Assembly: GCF_002706795.1 (NCBI RefSeq) | Contig: NZ_CP017705.1 | Span: 5,121,501 to 5,185,500, forward strand | Length of the DNA stretch: 64,000 nucleotides | Source: Brevibacillus laterosporus DSM 25 | GTDB taxonomy: Bacteria > Bacillota > Bacilli > Brevibacillales > Brevibacillaceae | Direction: 5' to 3' | Notes under the pieces: model-generated | Databases searched by the model: none | Told to the model about the DNA's origin: nothing | What the model saw: the letters and a program-made list of their open reading frames with translations, nothing else | Part shown: positions 47,801 to 57,700 of the stretch, one piece after another | How positions within the stretch are numbered: position 1 is the stretch's first letter | Layout: each line of letters starts with the position of its first letter | Made by a program: the position numbers and the translations under genes

Positions 47801-50572
47801 TGGATCGTGCCCATTATCGAGTAGAGTCTCATGATAAAGGCGAATATTATTTTCTAATTGATGAATGTCCTGTCCAAGGAAATGAGTTAAAATGTTGGCT
47901 CCCATTTTTCCAGCTTGAATAAAGGATTCAGCGGTCCCTGTTGTCGTCACCCAAACTGGAACCTCAGATTGAATTGGTTTTGGAAATGATTGAACTTCTA
48001 TAGGATATCCTTTTCCATTTATACGAGTTAATTTCTCACCGCGCCATAATTGACGGACTTCTTCCATTTGTCTAAACATATGAGCATAACGCTCTTCGTA
48101 GTTTTCTGGGCGTAAAACAAAGTCGTCCACATGCCAGCCCGGTGCAAACGATAGGCCAACTCGTCCCTTTGAAAGATTATCCACGACTGACCACTCTTCA
48201 GCGATACGCAGGGAATCATGTAAAGGGGATACGATGCTACCAGAGCGGAGCTGTAAGTTTTGAGTAATCATAGCAAGCGCTGAGCTGATGACGGATGGAT
48301 TAGGGTATAGCCCACCGAACTCGTGAAAATGACGTTCTGGAGTCCATACAGCATTGAATCCATGCTCATCTGCGAACTTGGTTGTCTCCAAAAGCAATGA
48401 ATATTTCTCATCTACCTTTTGGTGGTCGTAGCTTGAGAAAAAGAATACACTGAAATCCATCTCCGGCTGTTCCTTATTTGTTAAAAAACTGTCGTAGTTT
48501 TCATATGTATCATCAGGGCTTATGACAACTTGGATTCCACGTGTTAGTGTCCAGAATAGTTCTAGCACAGAAATATCAAAGGAAATCGTTGTTACTGATA
48601 AAAAAGCATCAGTTGCATTAGGTTGCAGCTTTTGATCCATTGCTGTAAAAAAGTTGCTTACATTTGCATGCGTGACCATTACACCTTTGGGATTACCTGT
48701 CGAGCCAGATGTATAGATAACATAGGCCAAATCTGATCCTTTGTTTATCACATGGGGTACATCAATTGATTGATTTACCAGCTGATCATGTACTTGATCA
48801 AGGAGTAGGGTAACCGATTCAGATGTATCACCTATTCGGTTTTGAAAACGTGATTCCGTCAAGAGTACTCTCATTTGACTATCGTGAATAATATAGCGAA
48901 TACGCTCAACTGGATACGTTGGATCGATAGGTACATAGGCTGCCCCGGATTTTAAAATAGCCAGCAAGGTTACGATAAGCTGTTCACTACGGTCTAGCAT
49001 GATTCCAATCAGATCGCTGGGCTGAATTTGATACTGTACCCGCAAATAATGGGCAAGCTGATTCGAAAGCTCGTCTAGTTGACGATAGGTCAATGTTCGA
49101 TCACGATAAACAATTGCTGTTTCATCTGGAATTTCCGTTACTTGATCCTGGAACCAGCCTTGAATTGTTTTTTCACCACATAAGACTTGTTCATTATTGG
49201 TGAATTTATGAATGATTTGATTTTTTTCTGCTTGATCCAATAATTCTATATTAGCAATCAGACTATCTGATTCAGACGTAACCGTATGAAGAATATGCAT
49301 AAAATGTGTTTTGAATTGTTCAGCTTGTTCTTTTATGTAAACCAGTTTATTATAAATAATCTTTATCTTTACCACTTGATCGATTTGAATATGCAAAGTC
49401 AAATCATAATTTGGATGTTCAGTAAATTGAATGCTTGTTACAGAAAAGCCCATATTTTGTTTATCTTGCAAACGTTCTAACCCTTTTGAGAGTGGATAAT
49501 TATCAAAAATCAAAAGGTGTGAGATCAGCTCTTGCTTCAACTGAGATAGCGCCTGAATTTCATAGAGAGGATAGTACTCATAATCTTTGGACTCAAGTGA
49601 AGCTTGCTGTATTTCTTGTAATAAGGATGAGAAAACTTGATTATCTTCACATTTCACTCGTTTCGGAACGGTATTAATAAATAAACCAACCATATCTTCA
49701 CTGCCGAGTAACGTAGGAGGACGCCCCGAAACAACCGATCCGAATACCACATCTGTATGATTGCTGTACTTCTGCAAAAATACACCGAAGCATGCTTCAA
49801 ATATCGTATTGATAGTAACTTGGCGTTGTTTAGAAATCTGTATCAGTTTTTCGGTCATCTTCTCATCTAATTCGAAGATAACTTCCCCATGTTTAAATTT
49901 TCCTGATGTACCACCTTCACCAAAGGCTGGTAGACTCCTTGGTTGCTCATATTGATCAAGATATTGTTTCCAATATGTTTTGGCTTCCTCATGATTTCGT
50001 TTCTCTAGCCATTGGACGAACTGACTAAAGGGTTGCACAGTTCCAAGTTCACATATTTTTTCATTCCGAAGACAATCGTAAATGTGGAAGAGCTCATCTA
50101 ATACAATACTAGATGACCATCCATCCATAAGGATATGATGGTATCCCCAAATAATGTAATAGCTATCAATTCCTGTTTGAATGATTGTTACTCTAAATAA
50201 AGTATCATGAGTTAGATCAAACCCGTTTGATCGATCCGATTTTATAAACTCGTCGACATAGGATTCCTTCTTTTCATTATCAAGATGTGATATATCGACG
50301 ACCTGAATCAGAAGTGGCCGCTCCTTCAATACAATTTGTTTGGGTGTTTGAATTTTCTCATATACAAACATTGTCCGAAAAATCTCGTACCGCTCAATGA
50401 GGAGATTAAAACTTTTCTCTAAAAGATCTGTCTGAAGCAAGCCATCTACTGTAAAGACTGCTTGCTGATAGTATGTTCCAGATGTATGGTCGATTATGGA
50501 ATGAAATAGCATTCCTTCTTGTGTCGAAGTGAGAGAATATATTTTCTGAATTTGTGCGTTGTTTGTCTCCAT
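44885..50572 (-). CDS. NRPS, C-A(embedded luciferase-like monooxygenase)-T-E
   Basis: 1895 residues. A COM-type N-terminus and DCL-like condensation domain (IQKIYSLTSTQEGMLFH; YHHILMDGWS at about 144) are followed by an A domain from about 465 (VIYTSGSTGNPKGVM; FDISVLE). Between A4 and A5, residues about 705-1068 are a complete FMN-dependent luciferase-like monooxygenase. The A domain then resumes (PITMMQTTPSRLK, NMYGPTETTIW, YQTGDLG, KIRGYRMELGE, NGKIDR). The hand-read code DILQLGMIWK is close to the glycine code. A carrier domain (DNFFSLGGDSIRA) and an intact epimerase (IHHLVVDGISW, EGHGRE, RTVGWFT, FNYLGQ) follow, and then a COM-like tail. It shares high similarity with the A domain of the neighbour at 50600, which lacks the insert. 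The start is preceded by AGAGGTG. Confidence 0.95.
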   Translation of the reverse strand: METNNAQIQKIYSLTSTQEGMLFHSIIDHTSGTYYQQAVFTVDGLLQTDLLEKSFNLLIERYEIFRTMFVYEKIQTPKQIVLKERPLLIQVVDISHLDNEKKESYVDEFIKSDRSNGFDLTHDTLFRVTIIQTGIDSYYIIWGYHHILMDGWSSSIVLDELFHIYDCLRNEKICELGTVQPFSQFVQWLEKRNHEEAKTYWKQYLDQYEQPRSLPAFGEGGTSGKFKHGEVIFELDEKMTEKLIQISKQRQVTINTIFEACFGVFLQKYSNHTDVVFGSVVSGRPPTLLGSEDMVGLFINTVPKRVKCEDNQVFSSLLQEIQQASLESKDYEYYPLYEIQALSQLKQELISHLLIFDNYPLSKGLERLQDKQNMGFSVTSIQFTEHPNYDLTLHIQIDQVVKIKIIYNKLVYIKEQAEQFKTHFMHILHTVTSESDSLIANIELLDQAEKNQIIHKFTNNEQVLCGEKTIQGWFQDQVTEIPDETAIVYRDRTLTYRQLDELSNQLAHYLRVQYQIQPSDLIGIMLDRSEQLIVTLLAILKSGAAYVPIDPTYPVERIRYIIHDSQMRVLLTESRFQNRIGDTSESVTLLLDQVHDQLVNQSIDVPHVINKGSDLAYVIYTSGSTGNPKGVMVTHANVSNFFTAMDQKLQPNATDAFLSVTTISFDISVLELFWTLTRGIQVVISPDDTYENYDSFLTNKEQPEMDFSVFFFSSYDHQKVDEKYSLLLETTKFADEHGFNAVWTPERHFHEFGGLYPNPSVISSALAMITQNLQLRSGSIVSPLHDSLRIAEEWSVVDNLSKGRVGLSFAPGWHVDDFVLRPENYEERYAHMFRQMEEVRQLWRGEKLTRINGKGYPIEVQSFPKPIQSEVPVWVTTTGTAESFIQAGKMGANILTHFLGQDIHQLENNIRLYHETLLDNGHDPKLFKISIMLHTFIDDDIEYVHDKVKKPFCDYLRSSVSLIRNLAKNLNIGTDMLDMNNVSEEDIEQILEVAFQRYWNTATLLGTPETCNKLVEQLYHIGVTEIACLLDFGIDHASVVQSLHHLAAFKDRYAKKGENEALSGATVSRIRPITMMQTTPSRLKMIAADPSSQKFLQSLETLLVGGEAFPSSLMQQLQRQTKANIYNMYGPTETTIWSAIHKIADTEQIAYIGKPIANTQIFILDEHHHLLPIGVIGEIYIGGKGVVKGYWNKENLTREKFIPNPFSSDPRSRLYQTGDLGRYRADGTLEFIDRKDYQVKIRGYRMELGEIETAILKHEDIAETAVTTQMDENDDKQLVAYIVWKMGTNQINKNVTQLRSFLAERLPSYMIPAYFVSLEQLPLTPNGKIDRSALPIDWTLIDTGVEYVEASNDKEDVLVAVWQKVLGVNNVSVHDNFFSLGGDSIRAIQVSSLIQKYQYKIQINDLFKYPTIRELSMYVKQIKTKRTTNQLVEGNVRLTPIQHWFFQQNVTDAHHYNHAVMIHHEQGWDELLLQKVFTRLVEHHDALRMTFHVEGEQVIQNIRGLTDWLFDYTLIDFRGKHVTPDTLEAEASNIQAGFDLSTGPLMAIGHFKTDHGDHLLIAIHHLVVDGISWRILLEDLASGYMQVLNGEAIYFQDKTDSFKEWSTELHVYANSQTLRKESSYWEQLANVPMVSLPQDHIVIDDCMQDSKTLTMHLNPEETNHLLKEVHHTYNTEINDILLTALALTMREWTGESRTFIHLEGHGREPISENIDISRTVGWFTSLYPVLLETKEEDIAYHIKYTKEYLRKVPNKGIGYGILRYLTSADKGEASHLIIKPQIMFNYLGQFDQDISTDAFKISPYSTGPTLSHKVERQYNFEIVGIIQDSSLRLHFEYNQNMYDSSTVQNIIALYKKHLLEIINHCLNKEGKEITPSDVGNDTLSIEELADYLEHL
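47369..48460 (-). other. Luciferase-like monooxygenase domain inserted in an adenylation domain
   Basis: About 364 residues begin DFSVFFFSSYD and continue with FADEHGFNAVWTPERHFHEFGG, RSGSIVSPLHD, EEWSVVDNLSKGRVGLSFAPGWH and VPVWVTTTGTAESFIQAGKMGAN. This is the family of luciferase-like monooxygenase domains known from PKS/NRPS enzymes. The break points are sharp by comparison with the neighbouring, insert-free A domain: the insert replaces a two-to-four residue turn between A4 and A5. Such enzymes use reduced flavin and O2, so an oxygenation of the loaded aminoacyl group is expected. Confidence 0.85.
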
Positions 50573-50599
50573 ATTTCACCTCTGCTCATGTATAAGAGA

Positions 50600-53500
50600 T
50601 CACTCTTCTAACAGACTTAGAATATCATCCAAATCTGACATCGATAGATTTTTGTCTCCAAAATCGCTTGGCGTAAACTCTTGGCTCTTTTTACTTGTAC
50701 AGTGACGGATCAGTTCTTGCAGATGTCTGAAAAACCCTTCCAATACACTTTGCATAGTATCTCGCGAAAATTCATTTCTGTTATAGTCCACCCAAAATGT
50801 CAGCTCTCCATTTTGTACCATCCCCGTGAAGATTAGATTATGGGTACGTTCATTAACACTACTGATGGTACAATCTGGTGGAATGGAGGAGAGCTGAAAA
50901 ATAGTACCTTCTCTATCCGTATCCACTTGTCCGAGATAGTTAAATAAGAGAGTTGATTGCGATTCACCTGACAATGATTGTTTATTCATATCAGTTCCAA
51001 GATATTTGAGTAGTCCATATCCTATTCCTTGATTAGGTATCCTCTTTAAGTGCTCTTTCATTTCTTTAATTTGCGTCGAAAGATCAGCATGATGACTCAT
51101 GTCCAAAAGAATTGGATACATTGTGGTAAACCATCCCACCGTACGGGTTATATCCAATTGCTCACTCAACTCGTGACGTCCGTGACCCTCGACATCAATG
51201 AGTATCTTGTCCGATTTCATCCATGAGCGAAGAGACATTCCAAGTCCCGTTAAAAGGATGTCATAAATTTGGGTATTGTAAGCCCGATGAACCTCTTTTA
51301 GCAATAGCTGAGTATCTGAAGCTGAAAGGCTTACTGCCAACCGTTCGTTTTCGCTTATTTTTCCAAAAGCACTACCTGCTCCAAGAGACTCTTCCCTTAT
51401 TTTTATCCAGTAGGAAAGCTCTTTTTGCAACTCAGACGAGTTAACATATTCGCCTAGCTGTTGTGACCAGGTTAAATAAGAGTCCGTTTTATCGGGAAAC
51501 GAAACAGATTGATTGTTCACTGCCAATTGATAACCCAGCTCTAAATCTTCTGATAAAATTCGTAAAGAAAGGGTGTCGACAATCAAATGATGGAAGGTAA
51601 GAAATAAATGATCACCGTAATCAGTGTGAAACAAACCAACTTTAAATAGCTTGCCATTCCACAAATCAAGACTTGATTGCAGCTCTCGACATATGCTTTG
51701 AATGTCACTCCTCACATCCTTTACTGTTTTTGATTTACCTGTTAAATCAAAAACCTGACATTCATAGACAGGATGACTTGTATCCCGTATGGTCTGCACA
51801 ACACCATTTTCTTCCTGTCGATAAGTTATCCGAAGGGCATCATGATGAGCAGTCAGTTTGTCCAAAACCTTAATCAAGCTTTCATAATCAATTGGAGAGT
51901 GGCTATCTAACATTACCGATTGATTATAATGGTGTTTTTCTTCCATCGATTGGGCAAAAAACCAGTGTTGAATAGGTGTCAATGGAACGGTTCCTTGAAC
52001 AATATCCTGATTGACCCACTGATTTACTGGCTGTACATGTTGCCGCAATTCAATGATCGTTGGATATTCAAACAGGTTTTTCACCTGAAGTTTGTATCCA
52101 AGCTTATAAAGTTCAGAAACAACCCTCATGGCTTTTATTGAATCACCTCCTAAGTCAATGAAGCGATCATGAATACTAATCTTATCCTCCCCAAGTACCT
52201 GCCTCCAAACAGTGGTAAGTACCTCTTCCTCTTCATCACGAGCCGCTTCAAACGTAGTAGATGATTCATCACTACGAGTCAGCATAGAGAGCGCTTGACG
52301 ATCAATTTTTCCGTTTGGTTTAAGCGGAAAACTAGATATCTTACTAAAAAAATGCGGCATCATATACACAGGTAAATGCTGCATAAGATATTCACGTATT
52401 TCCTGCGTTGATGGTTCTCTCTCTCCTTCTTGATCCATGACCAGAAAGGCTGAGAGCTGCATATCTCCTTGATGGTCTGGTTGAGCTAATACGATAGAAT
52501 TGGAAATTTCAGGATGCTGATTCAATGTATATTCTATCTCACCTAATTCAATTCGGTATCCACGTATTTTTACCAAATGATCGGCACGTCCGAGAAATTG
52601 TAGGGTTCCATCCGCGAGCCATTTGCCAATATCCCCCGTTTTAAACATTTTTTCATCCCGAGTCTTACCATAGGGATTCAATACAAACTTTTCCTCTGTC
52701 AGTTCGGAGCGATTCAAATATCCCTTCGCTACTCCCTCACCAGCTATACAAATCTCCCCTTGTACTCCGATAGGCACCAGCTTTTGATGTTGATCAAGAA
52801 TATAGATTTGAGTGTTTGCGATTGGTTTTCCTATTGTTATGTTGTTGTTTTGCTTAGTATCTTGTCTAGGTATTTCATAGACCGCAGACCAAACTGTAGT
52901 CTCTGTAGGACCATACATGTTGAATATTCTTGCATTGGTTTTCATATGTAGCTCGTCCACATATTGGGCAGGAAATGCTTCTCCTCCTACTAACAAAACC
53001 CGAAGAGACTGTAAAAAACGTTGCGAGTAAGGAGAGTCCATAAGCAGTTTAAGTCGAGATGGGGTACATTGCATCATTGTGATCATCTCAACATTTGGTA
53101 GGTCAAGGTAGTTATCATAGCTACCAAATGTGTCCTCCTGCGTATCTACCAAGACAAGACGAATTCCTCTTGTTATTGTCCATAATAGCTCCAAAACAGA
53201 AATATCAAATGATATGGTCGTTACCGATAGAAACGTATCTCCCTCTATTGGCTGTAGGCTTTCATCCATCCCGATAAAAAAATTACCTACATTGCTATGC
53301 GTTACCATAACACCTTTAGGATTGCCTGTTGAGCCTGACGTATAGATAACATAAGCTAGATTGTCAGCGGTATGGATCGACTCCAGTACAGAAGCTGGCT
53401 CCTGTGCCATCATTTCTTGATCCCGATCAAGAACCATAAAAGAAATATTTTTGCAGTCATCAGAAATATCTTGATCAAAATGATTCAAATAAGCGGATTG

Positions 53501-54610
53501 AGTCACTACTGCCTTCATCTTGCTGTCATTGATCATATATGCTATACGCTCAGTTGGATAAGTGGGATCAATCGGTACATAAGCTGCTCCCGATTTGAGA
53601 ACCGCTAGTAAACTAATCACTACTTCTTCTGTCCGCTCAACCATTACTCCGACACAGTCATTTGCCTGAATGGAGACATGGCGACGCAAATGCTGGGCAA
53701 TCTGATTAGCTCTTTCATCTACCTCTTTATAGGTAAGTGACTGGTCTTTATACACCACAGCGACCTGATCAGGTGTCTGTTTAACTTGTATTTCCCACCA
53801 GTCTGAAATCGTTTTTTCTCGTGCAAAGGGCCTCTCTGTCCGATTAAGGCCATGGATTATTTGATTAGACTCATCTTCACTCATTACTTGTAGCTCTACT
53901 AATGGTTTAGTAGAGTCCTCCATTATTGTCATAAACATATGGAAGAGATGCTTGAACATTTGATTCACAGTCTCTTTGTAAAAAACTGCTTGAGAAAATA
54001 CGATTTCCCCAGTAAGATGCTCTCCTGAATAGTGAAAGTGAAAATGAAGGTCTAAATCATTATTATTTATTTCCTTATGAATATTGTGAAGGCTTACTAC
54101 CACTGGAAAAGTAGGGAGTCGCTGATCTTCGTTTAACAGTCCCACTTCTTTTAAAATTTTCATAATTGGAATATTTTGGTGACGATCAGCTTCCATTACA
54201 GATTGCTTCACTTGATGCAAAATGGTACGAAAGGTATCACTTGGTGTCATCTGCGTTCGAATGGCAAGTAGCTGACTCAGGTCTGCTGTGGCATCATTCT
54301 TGAACACAGGCATTCCAATGATCAAATCCTCGTAACCAGTATATTTATAGAGTAAACAGTTGATTCCGCTTAAAAGAACCATATATATGCCATACTCTGA
54401 CCCGTTGACCAATTGTACAATCCATTTACTCACTTCATCAGGAAAAGTAAAAGGTATACTCGTCATGTCGGTATCTGTCTGCTCACCTCTTGAAAAATCA
54501 GGTGGATAGATGGTCATCTGCTCAGCTCCAGCTAGCTTTTTTAACCAATAGTGCCGCTCTTCTTCTAATTCTCCACTTGAGAGAAGCAGATTTTGTGTAA
54601 TGTTATCCAT
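50600..54610 (-). CDS. NRPS, C'-A-T-E (half condensation start, epimerase variant)
   Basis: About 1336 residues. Residues 1-255 are a condensation C-lobe without the catalytic HHxxxDG (start MDNITQNLLLSSGELEEERHYWL). The A domain has VIYTSGSTGNPKGVM, FDISVLE, NMYGPTETTVW, FKTGDIG, KIRGYRIELGE and NGKIDR, with hand-read code DILQLGMVWK, glycine-like. The carrier serine lies in DRFIDLGGDSIKA. The epimerase domain keeps EGHGRHE, RTVGWFT and FNYLGQVD, but its catalytic block reads FHHLIVDTLSL instead of HHxxxDGxSW. The COM-like tail is NLSMSDLDDILSLLEE. I start at 54610, with AGAGGGGG about 12 bases upstream; the longer frame begins with TTG and no site. Overlap or coupling with the upstream gene is not seen (138-base gap). 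Confidence 0.93.
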   Translation of the reverse strand: MDNITQNLLLSSGELEEERHYWLKKLAGAEQMTIYPPDFSRGEQTDTDMTSIPFTFPDEVSKWIVQLVNGSEYGIYMVLLSGINCLLYKYTGYEDLIIGMPVFKNDATADLSQLLAIRTQMTPSDTFRTILHQVKQSVMEADRHQNIPIMKILKEVGLLNEDQRLPTFPVVVSLHNIHKEINNNDLDLHFHFHYSGEHLTGEIVFSQAVFYKETVNQMFKHLFHMFMTIMEDSTKPLVELQVMSEDESNQIIHGLNRTERPFAREKTISDWWEIQVKQTPDQVAVVYKDQSLTYKEVDERANQIAQHLRRHVSIQANDCVGVMVERTEEVVISLLAVLKSGAAYVPIDPTYPTERIAYMINDSKMKAVVTQSAYLNHFDQDISDDCKNISFMVLDRDQEMMAQEPASVLESIHTADNLAYVIYTSGSTGNPKGVMVTHSNVGNFFIGMDESLQPIEGDTFLSVTTISFDISVLELLWTITRGIRLVLVDTQEDTFGSYDNYLDLPNVEMITMMQCTPSRLKLLMDSPYSQRFLQSLRVLLVGGEAFPAQYVDELHMKTNARIFNMYGPTETTVWSAVYEIPRQDTKQNNNITIGKPIANTQIYILDQHQKLVPIGVQGEICIAGEGVAKGYLNRSELTEEKFVLNPYGKTRDEKMFKTGDIGKWLADGTLQFLGRADHLVKIRGYRIELGEIEYTLNQHPEISNSIVLAQPDHQGDMQLSAFLVMDQEGEREPSTQEIREYLMQHLPVYMMPHFFSKISSFPLKPNGKIDRQALSMLTRSDESSTTFEAARDEEEEVLTTVWRQVLGEDKISIHDRFIDLGGDSIKAMRVVSELYKLGYKLQVKNLFEYPTIIELRQHVQPVNQWVNQDIVQGTVPLTPIQHWFFAQSMEEKHHYNQSVMLDSHSPIDYESLIKVLDKLTAHHDALRITYRQEENGVVQTIRDTSHPVYECQVFDLTGKSKTVKDVRSDIQSICRELQSSLDLWNGKLFKVGLFHTDYGDHLFLTFHHLIVDTLSLRILSEDLELGYQLAVNNQSVSFPDKTDSYLTWSQQLGEYVNSSELQKELSYWIKIREESLGAGSAFGKISENERLAVSLSASDTQLLLKEVHRAYNTQIYDILLTGLGMSLRSWMKSDKILIDVEGHGRHELSEQLDITRTVGWFTTMYPILLDMSHHADLSTQIKEMKEHLKRIPNQGIGYGLLKYLGTDMNKQSLSGESQSTLLFNYLGQVDTDREGTIFQLSSIPPDCTISSVNERTHNLIFTGMVQNGELTFWVDYNRNEFSRDTMQSVLEGFFRHLQELIRHCTSKKSQEFTPSDFGDKNLSMSDLDDILSLLEE

Positions 54611-54748
54611 CGCTAATTTTTCCCCCTCTCCATTTGCATGATTACCTCTGATCAAGCCTTTCCTCGAGGTTTTCTTCATAAATTCCCGATCACCCAAAGG
54701 ACCAATTTCTTAGCCCAAGGGTGATCAGGTTTGTTTTTCGATACGCCA

Positions 54749-57700
54749 TTAGAAATTAAAGTCGATTTCTGTTTGAATCGATTTTTTCACTTTAGTAAAA
54801 GATTTTTCCAAGGCAATGTCTCGTAATCTTACTTGATCATCTAATACGATCGAACGCAGAATATGCTGATAATCCCGGATCATTCGTTCAGCGGTTTCCC
54901 TTGTAAATAAGCTTGTCGCATATTCCAGTTCGAAATAAAGTTGGTTGTATTGCTCTTTTGCTTCTAACGTTAGGTCGAACTTTGCGACTTTAGTAACATA
55001 TGGATAAGGTGAAACCCGAATGCAATCCAATTCCAATTCAGGAATTTCCATGTTTTGCATATTAAACATCGTATCGAATAGTGGATTGCGGCTAAGATCA
55101 CGTGAAAGCTTCAATAATTCTGGCAATTGTTCCATCGGATAATGCTGGTGCTCAAATGCCTGCAAAATTAGTTGCTTCACTTCGCCAAGATATTCTACGA
55201 ATGTTTTACCGCTTTGAGGCTGTGTACGTATTGGTAGGATATTAATAAACATCCCCATAACGTTTTCAAGATCAGAATGTGAACGCCCTGCAACAGCAGT
55301 ACCTGTTACAACATCCTCTTGATTGGCATATTTGGCCAGTAAGATCTGATAAGTCGCCATTAACACCATGAAAATGGTTGTATTGCTCTTTTTACTTACC
55401 TCATATACTCCTTGACTTATATCTGAATCAAGCACGAAACGTATACGTTCACCCTCTAATCTCCTCATTTTAGGGCGATCCCCATCCGTTGGCAGCGAGA
55501 GAACGGGAACTTCATTAGCAAATATTTTTTTCCAGTATTCTCCTTGCGTATCCATGATTTTTTTGCCCTCTTGTGCCTGCCAATTGGTAAAATCCTTGTA
55601 CTGAATGGGAAGTGGAGCAAGCTCTTTACCTTGATATAAATCCATCATATCTCGAATTAAGACGCCCATAGACACACCATCAGAAATGATGTGATGCAAA
55701 TCGACTAATAATAAGTGTCGCTTATCGGACAGTTCCGCTATTGTCACCCGAAGTAGTGGAGACTTACTCAAATCAAACGGACGGACAAAAAACTTGATTT
55801 GTTCATTTATATCTCGCTCCTCTACATTCATGTAATTGAGGGTTAGCTGAGATTCTTCTTGAATAATCTGCATCGGTTCCCCATCTACTAGGTCAAACGA
55901 GGTACGAAGGCTTTCATGACGATTTACAATTTCTTGCAAAACATTTTCAAGTCGTCCCTTGTCCAGTTCACCCTCCATCAACATTACGCCTGGCATATTA
56001 TAGCTGGTGCTTTCCATATTTAGTTGATGTTGTAGGAAGAGGCGCTTCTGTCCATCGGAAAGGGGATAACAATCCTTTTTTGGTGCAGGCTGAATGGAAA
56101 AATGCATGCTCTTTTCCGCATTGCGAAGATACGTCGCCTGTTCCTTAATCGTCGGCATTTCAAAGATTTGCCGCAGACTCATTTCGACATCAAAAATTTT
56201 GTGAATACGTGATAAAAGCATGATTGCTTTTAACGAGTGCCCACCGTTTTCAAAGAAATGATCGGTCACACTGATACCCTTTATTCCAAGCACACTTTCC
56301 CATATTTGTATCAATTTTTCTTCTGTTATATTTTCTGCTTCTATTACCTCTCTTGTTGCATCTATTACAGGTACAGGTAACGCTTTACGATCTACCTTTC
56401 CATTTGTATTCACCGGCATCTGATCTAATTGGATCAGATAGGAAGGAATCATATATCCAGGTAATACTTTCGATAAGGTTGCCTTCACTTCTGCGTTATC
56501 TACCTTGCTCTTGCAGACTATATACCCGCAAAGATACTTGTTCCCTAACTCATCTTCAAGGTCGGTTACAATGGCTTCATTGATTGACGGAATTTGAACC
56601 AGCTTGCTCTCAATCTCACCTAACTCTATACGGAAGCCACGAATTTTTACCTGATGATCCTTACGTCCATAGAATTCGATGATTCCGCCAGAGAGCCATC
56701 GCCCTAAATCCCCTGTTTTATACATACGGCGTCCCTTTTCATCAGTAAACGGATCATCCATAAATGACGCTTGAGTCCGTTCAGTATCGTATAGGTATCC
56801 ACGACCTACCCCAATTCCAGAAACAAGAATTTCACCTTTGACACCAATTGGACACTGCTGAAGATTTTCATTCACAATGTAAATATTAAAATTTTGCAAT
56901 GGCTGTCCAATTGGGATAGCCGGCATTTCTGGTACTGAATCCATATAGTAATGAGTGATGTCGTCAGATGCTTCAGTTGGACCGTAAGCATTGATAATTG
57001 GAATTAAAGGATAAAGTTTGAACCATTTCTCCACTACGTTTTGTTTAAGAGTCTCTCCTGTGACAAGCAGGTACTCAAGTGAATGGAAGATTTGAACCTC
57101 TTTTTCTAGTAGATCAAGCATTACTGACAAATAGGAAGGAACCACTTCTAATACAGTAACACTGTCCTGCTTAACTTTTTCAATAAAGTGCTTCGTATTG
57201 AGAATCAACTCATTTGGATAGATAACAGTAGTTCCACCTGATACAAGAGCAACAAAAAACTGCCAGACCGAAATATCAAAACAATGAGAAGAATTTTGCG
57301 CAACGATACTTTCTGCCGTTATTTCTACTCCATCAACTTTCGCAAAAATATGGTTCATCATCCCGATATGCTCCACCATCGCACCTTTTGGCTTTCCAGT
57401 AGAGCCAGACGTGTAAATGACGTAAGACAGCTGGTTCATATCAAGTGGTATGTTTACGTTATCTCCACTTTCCTTCATAAGGTCATCTACTATTTGGTCG
57501 AGACAGATTATTCTTCCTACAAAACCTGCTCTTACTGTGTCGCTCACCAGATCACTAGTAGTTAGTAGCACCTGCGCTTTCGATTCTTGAAGTATCCCGA
57601 ATACACGATCTAATGGGTATTTTGGATCAATTGGTGAATAAGCAGCGCCTACCTTCCAAACAGCAAGGATACTTTCTACCATACGTGGTGATCGCTCCAT

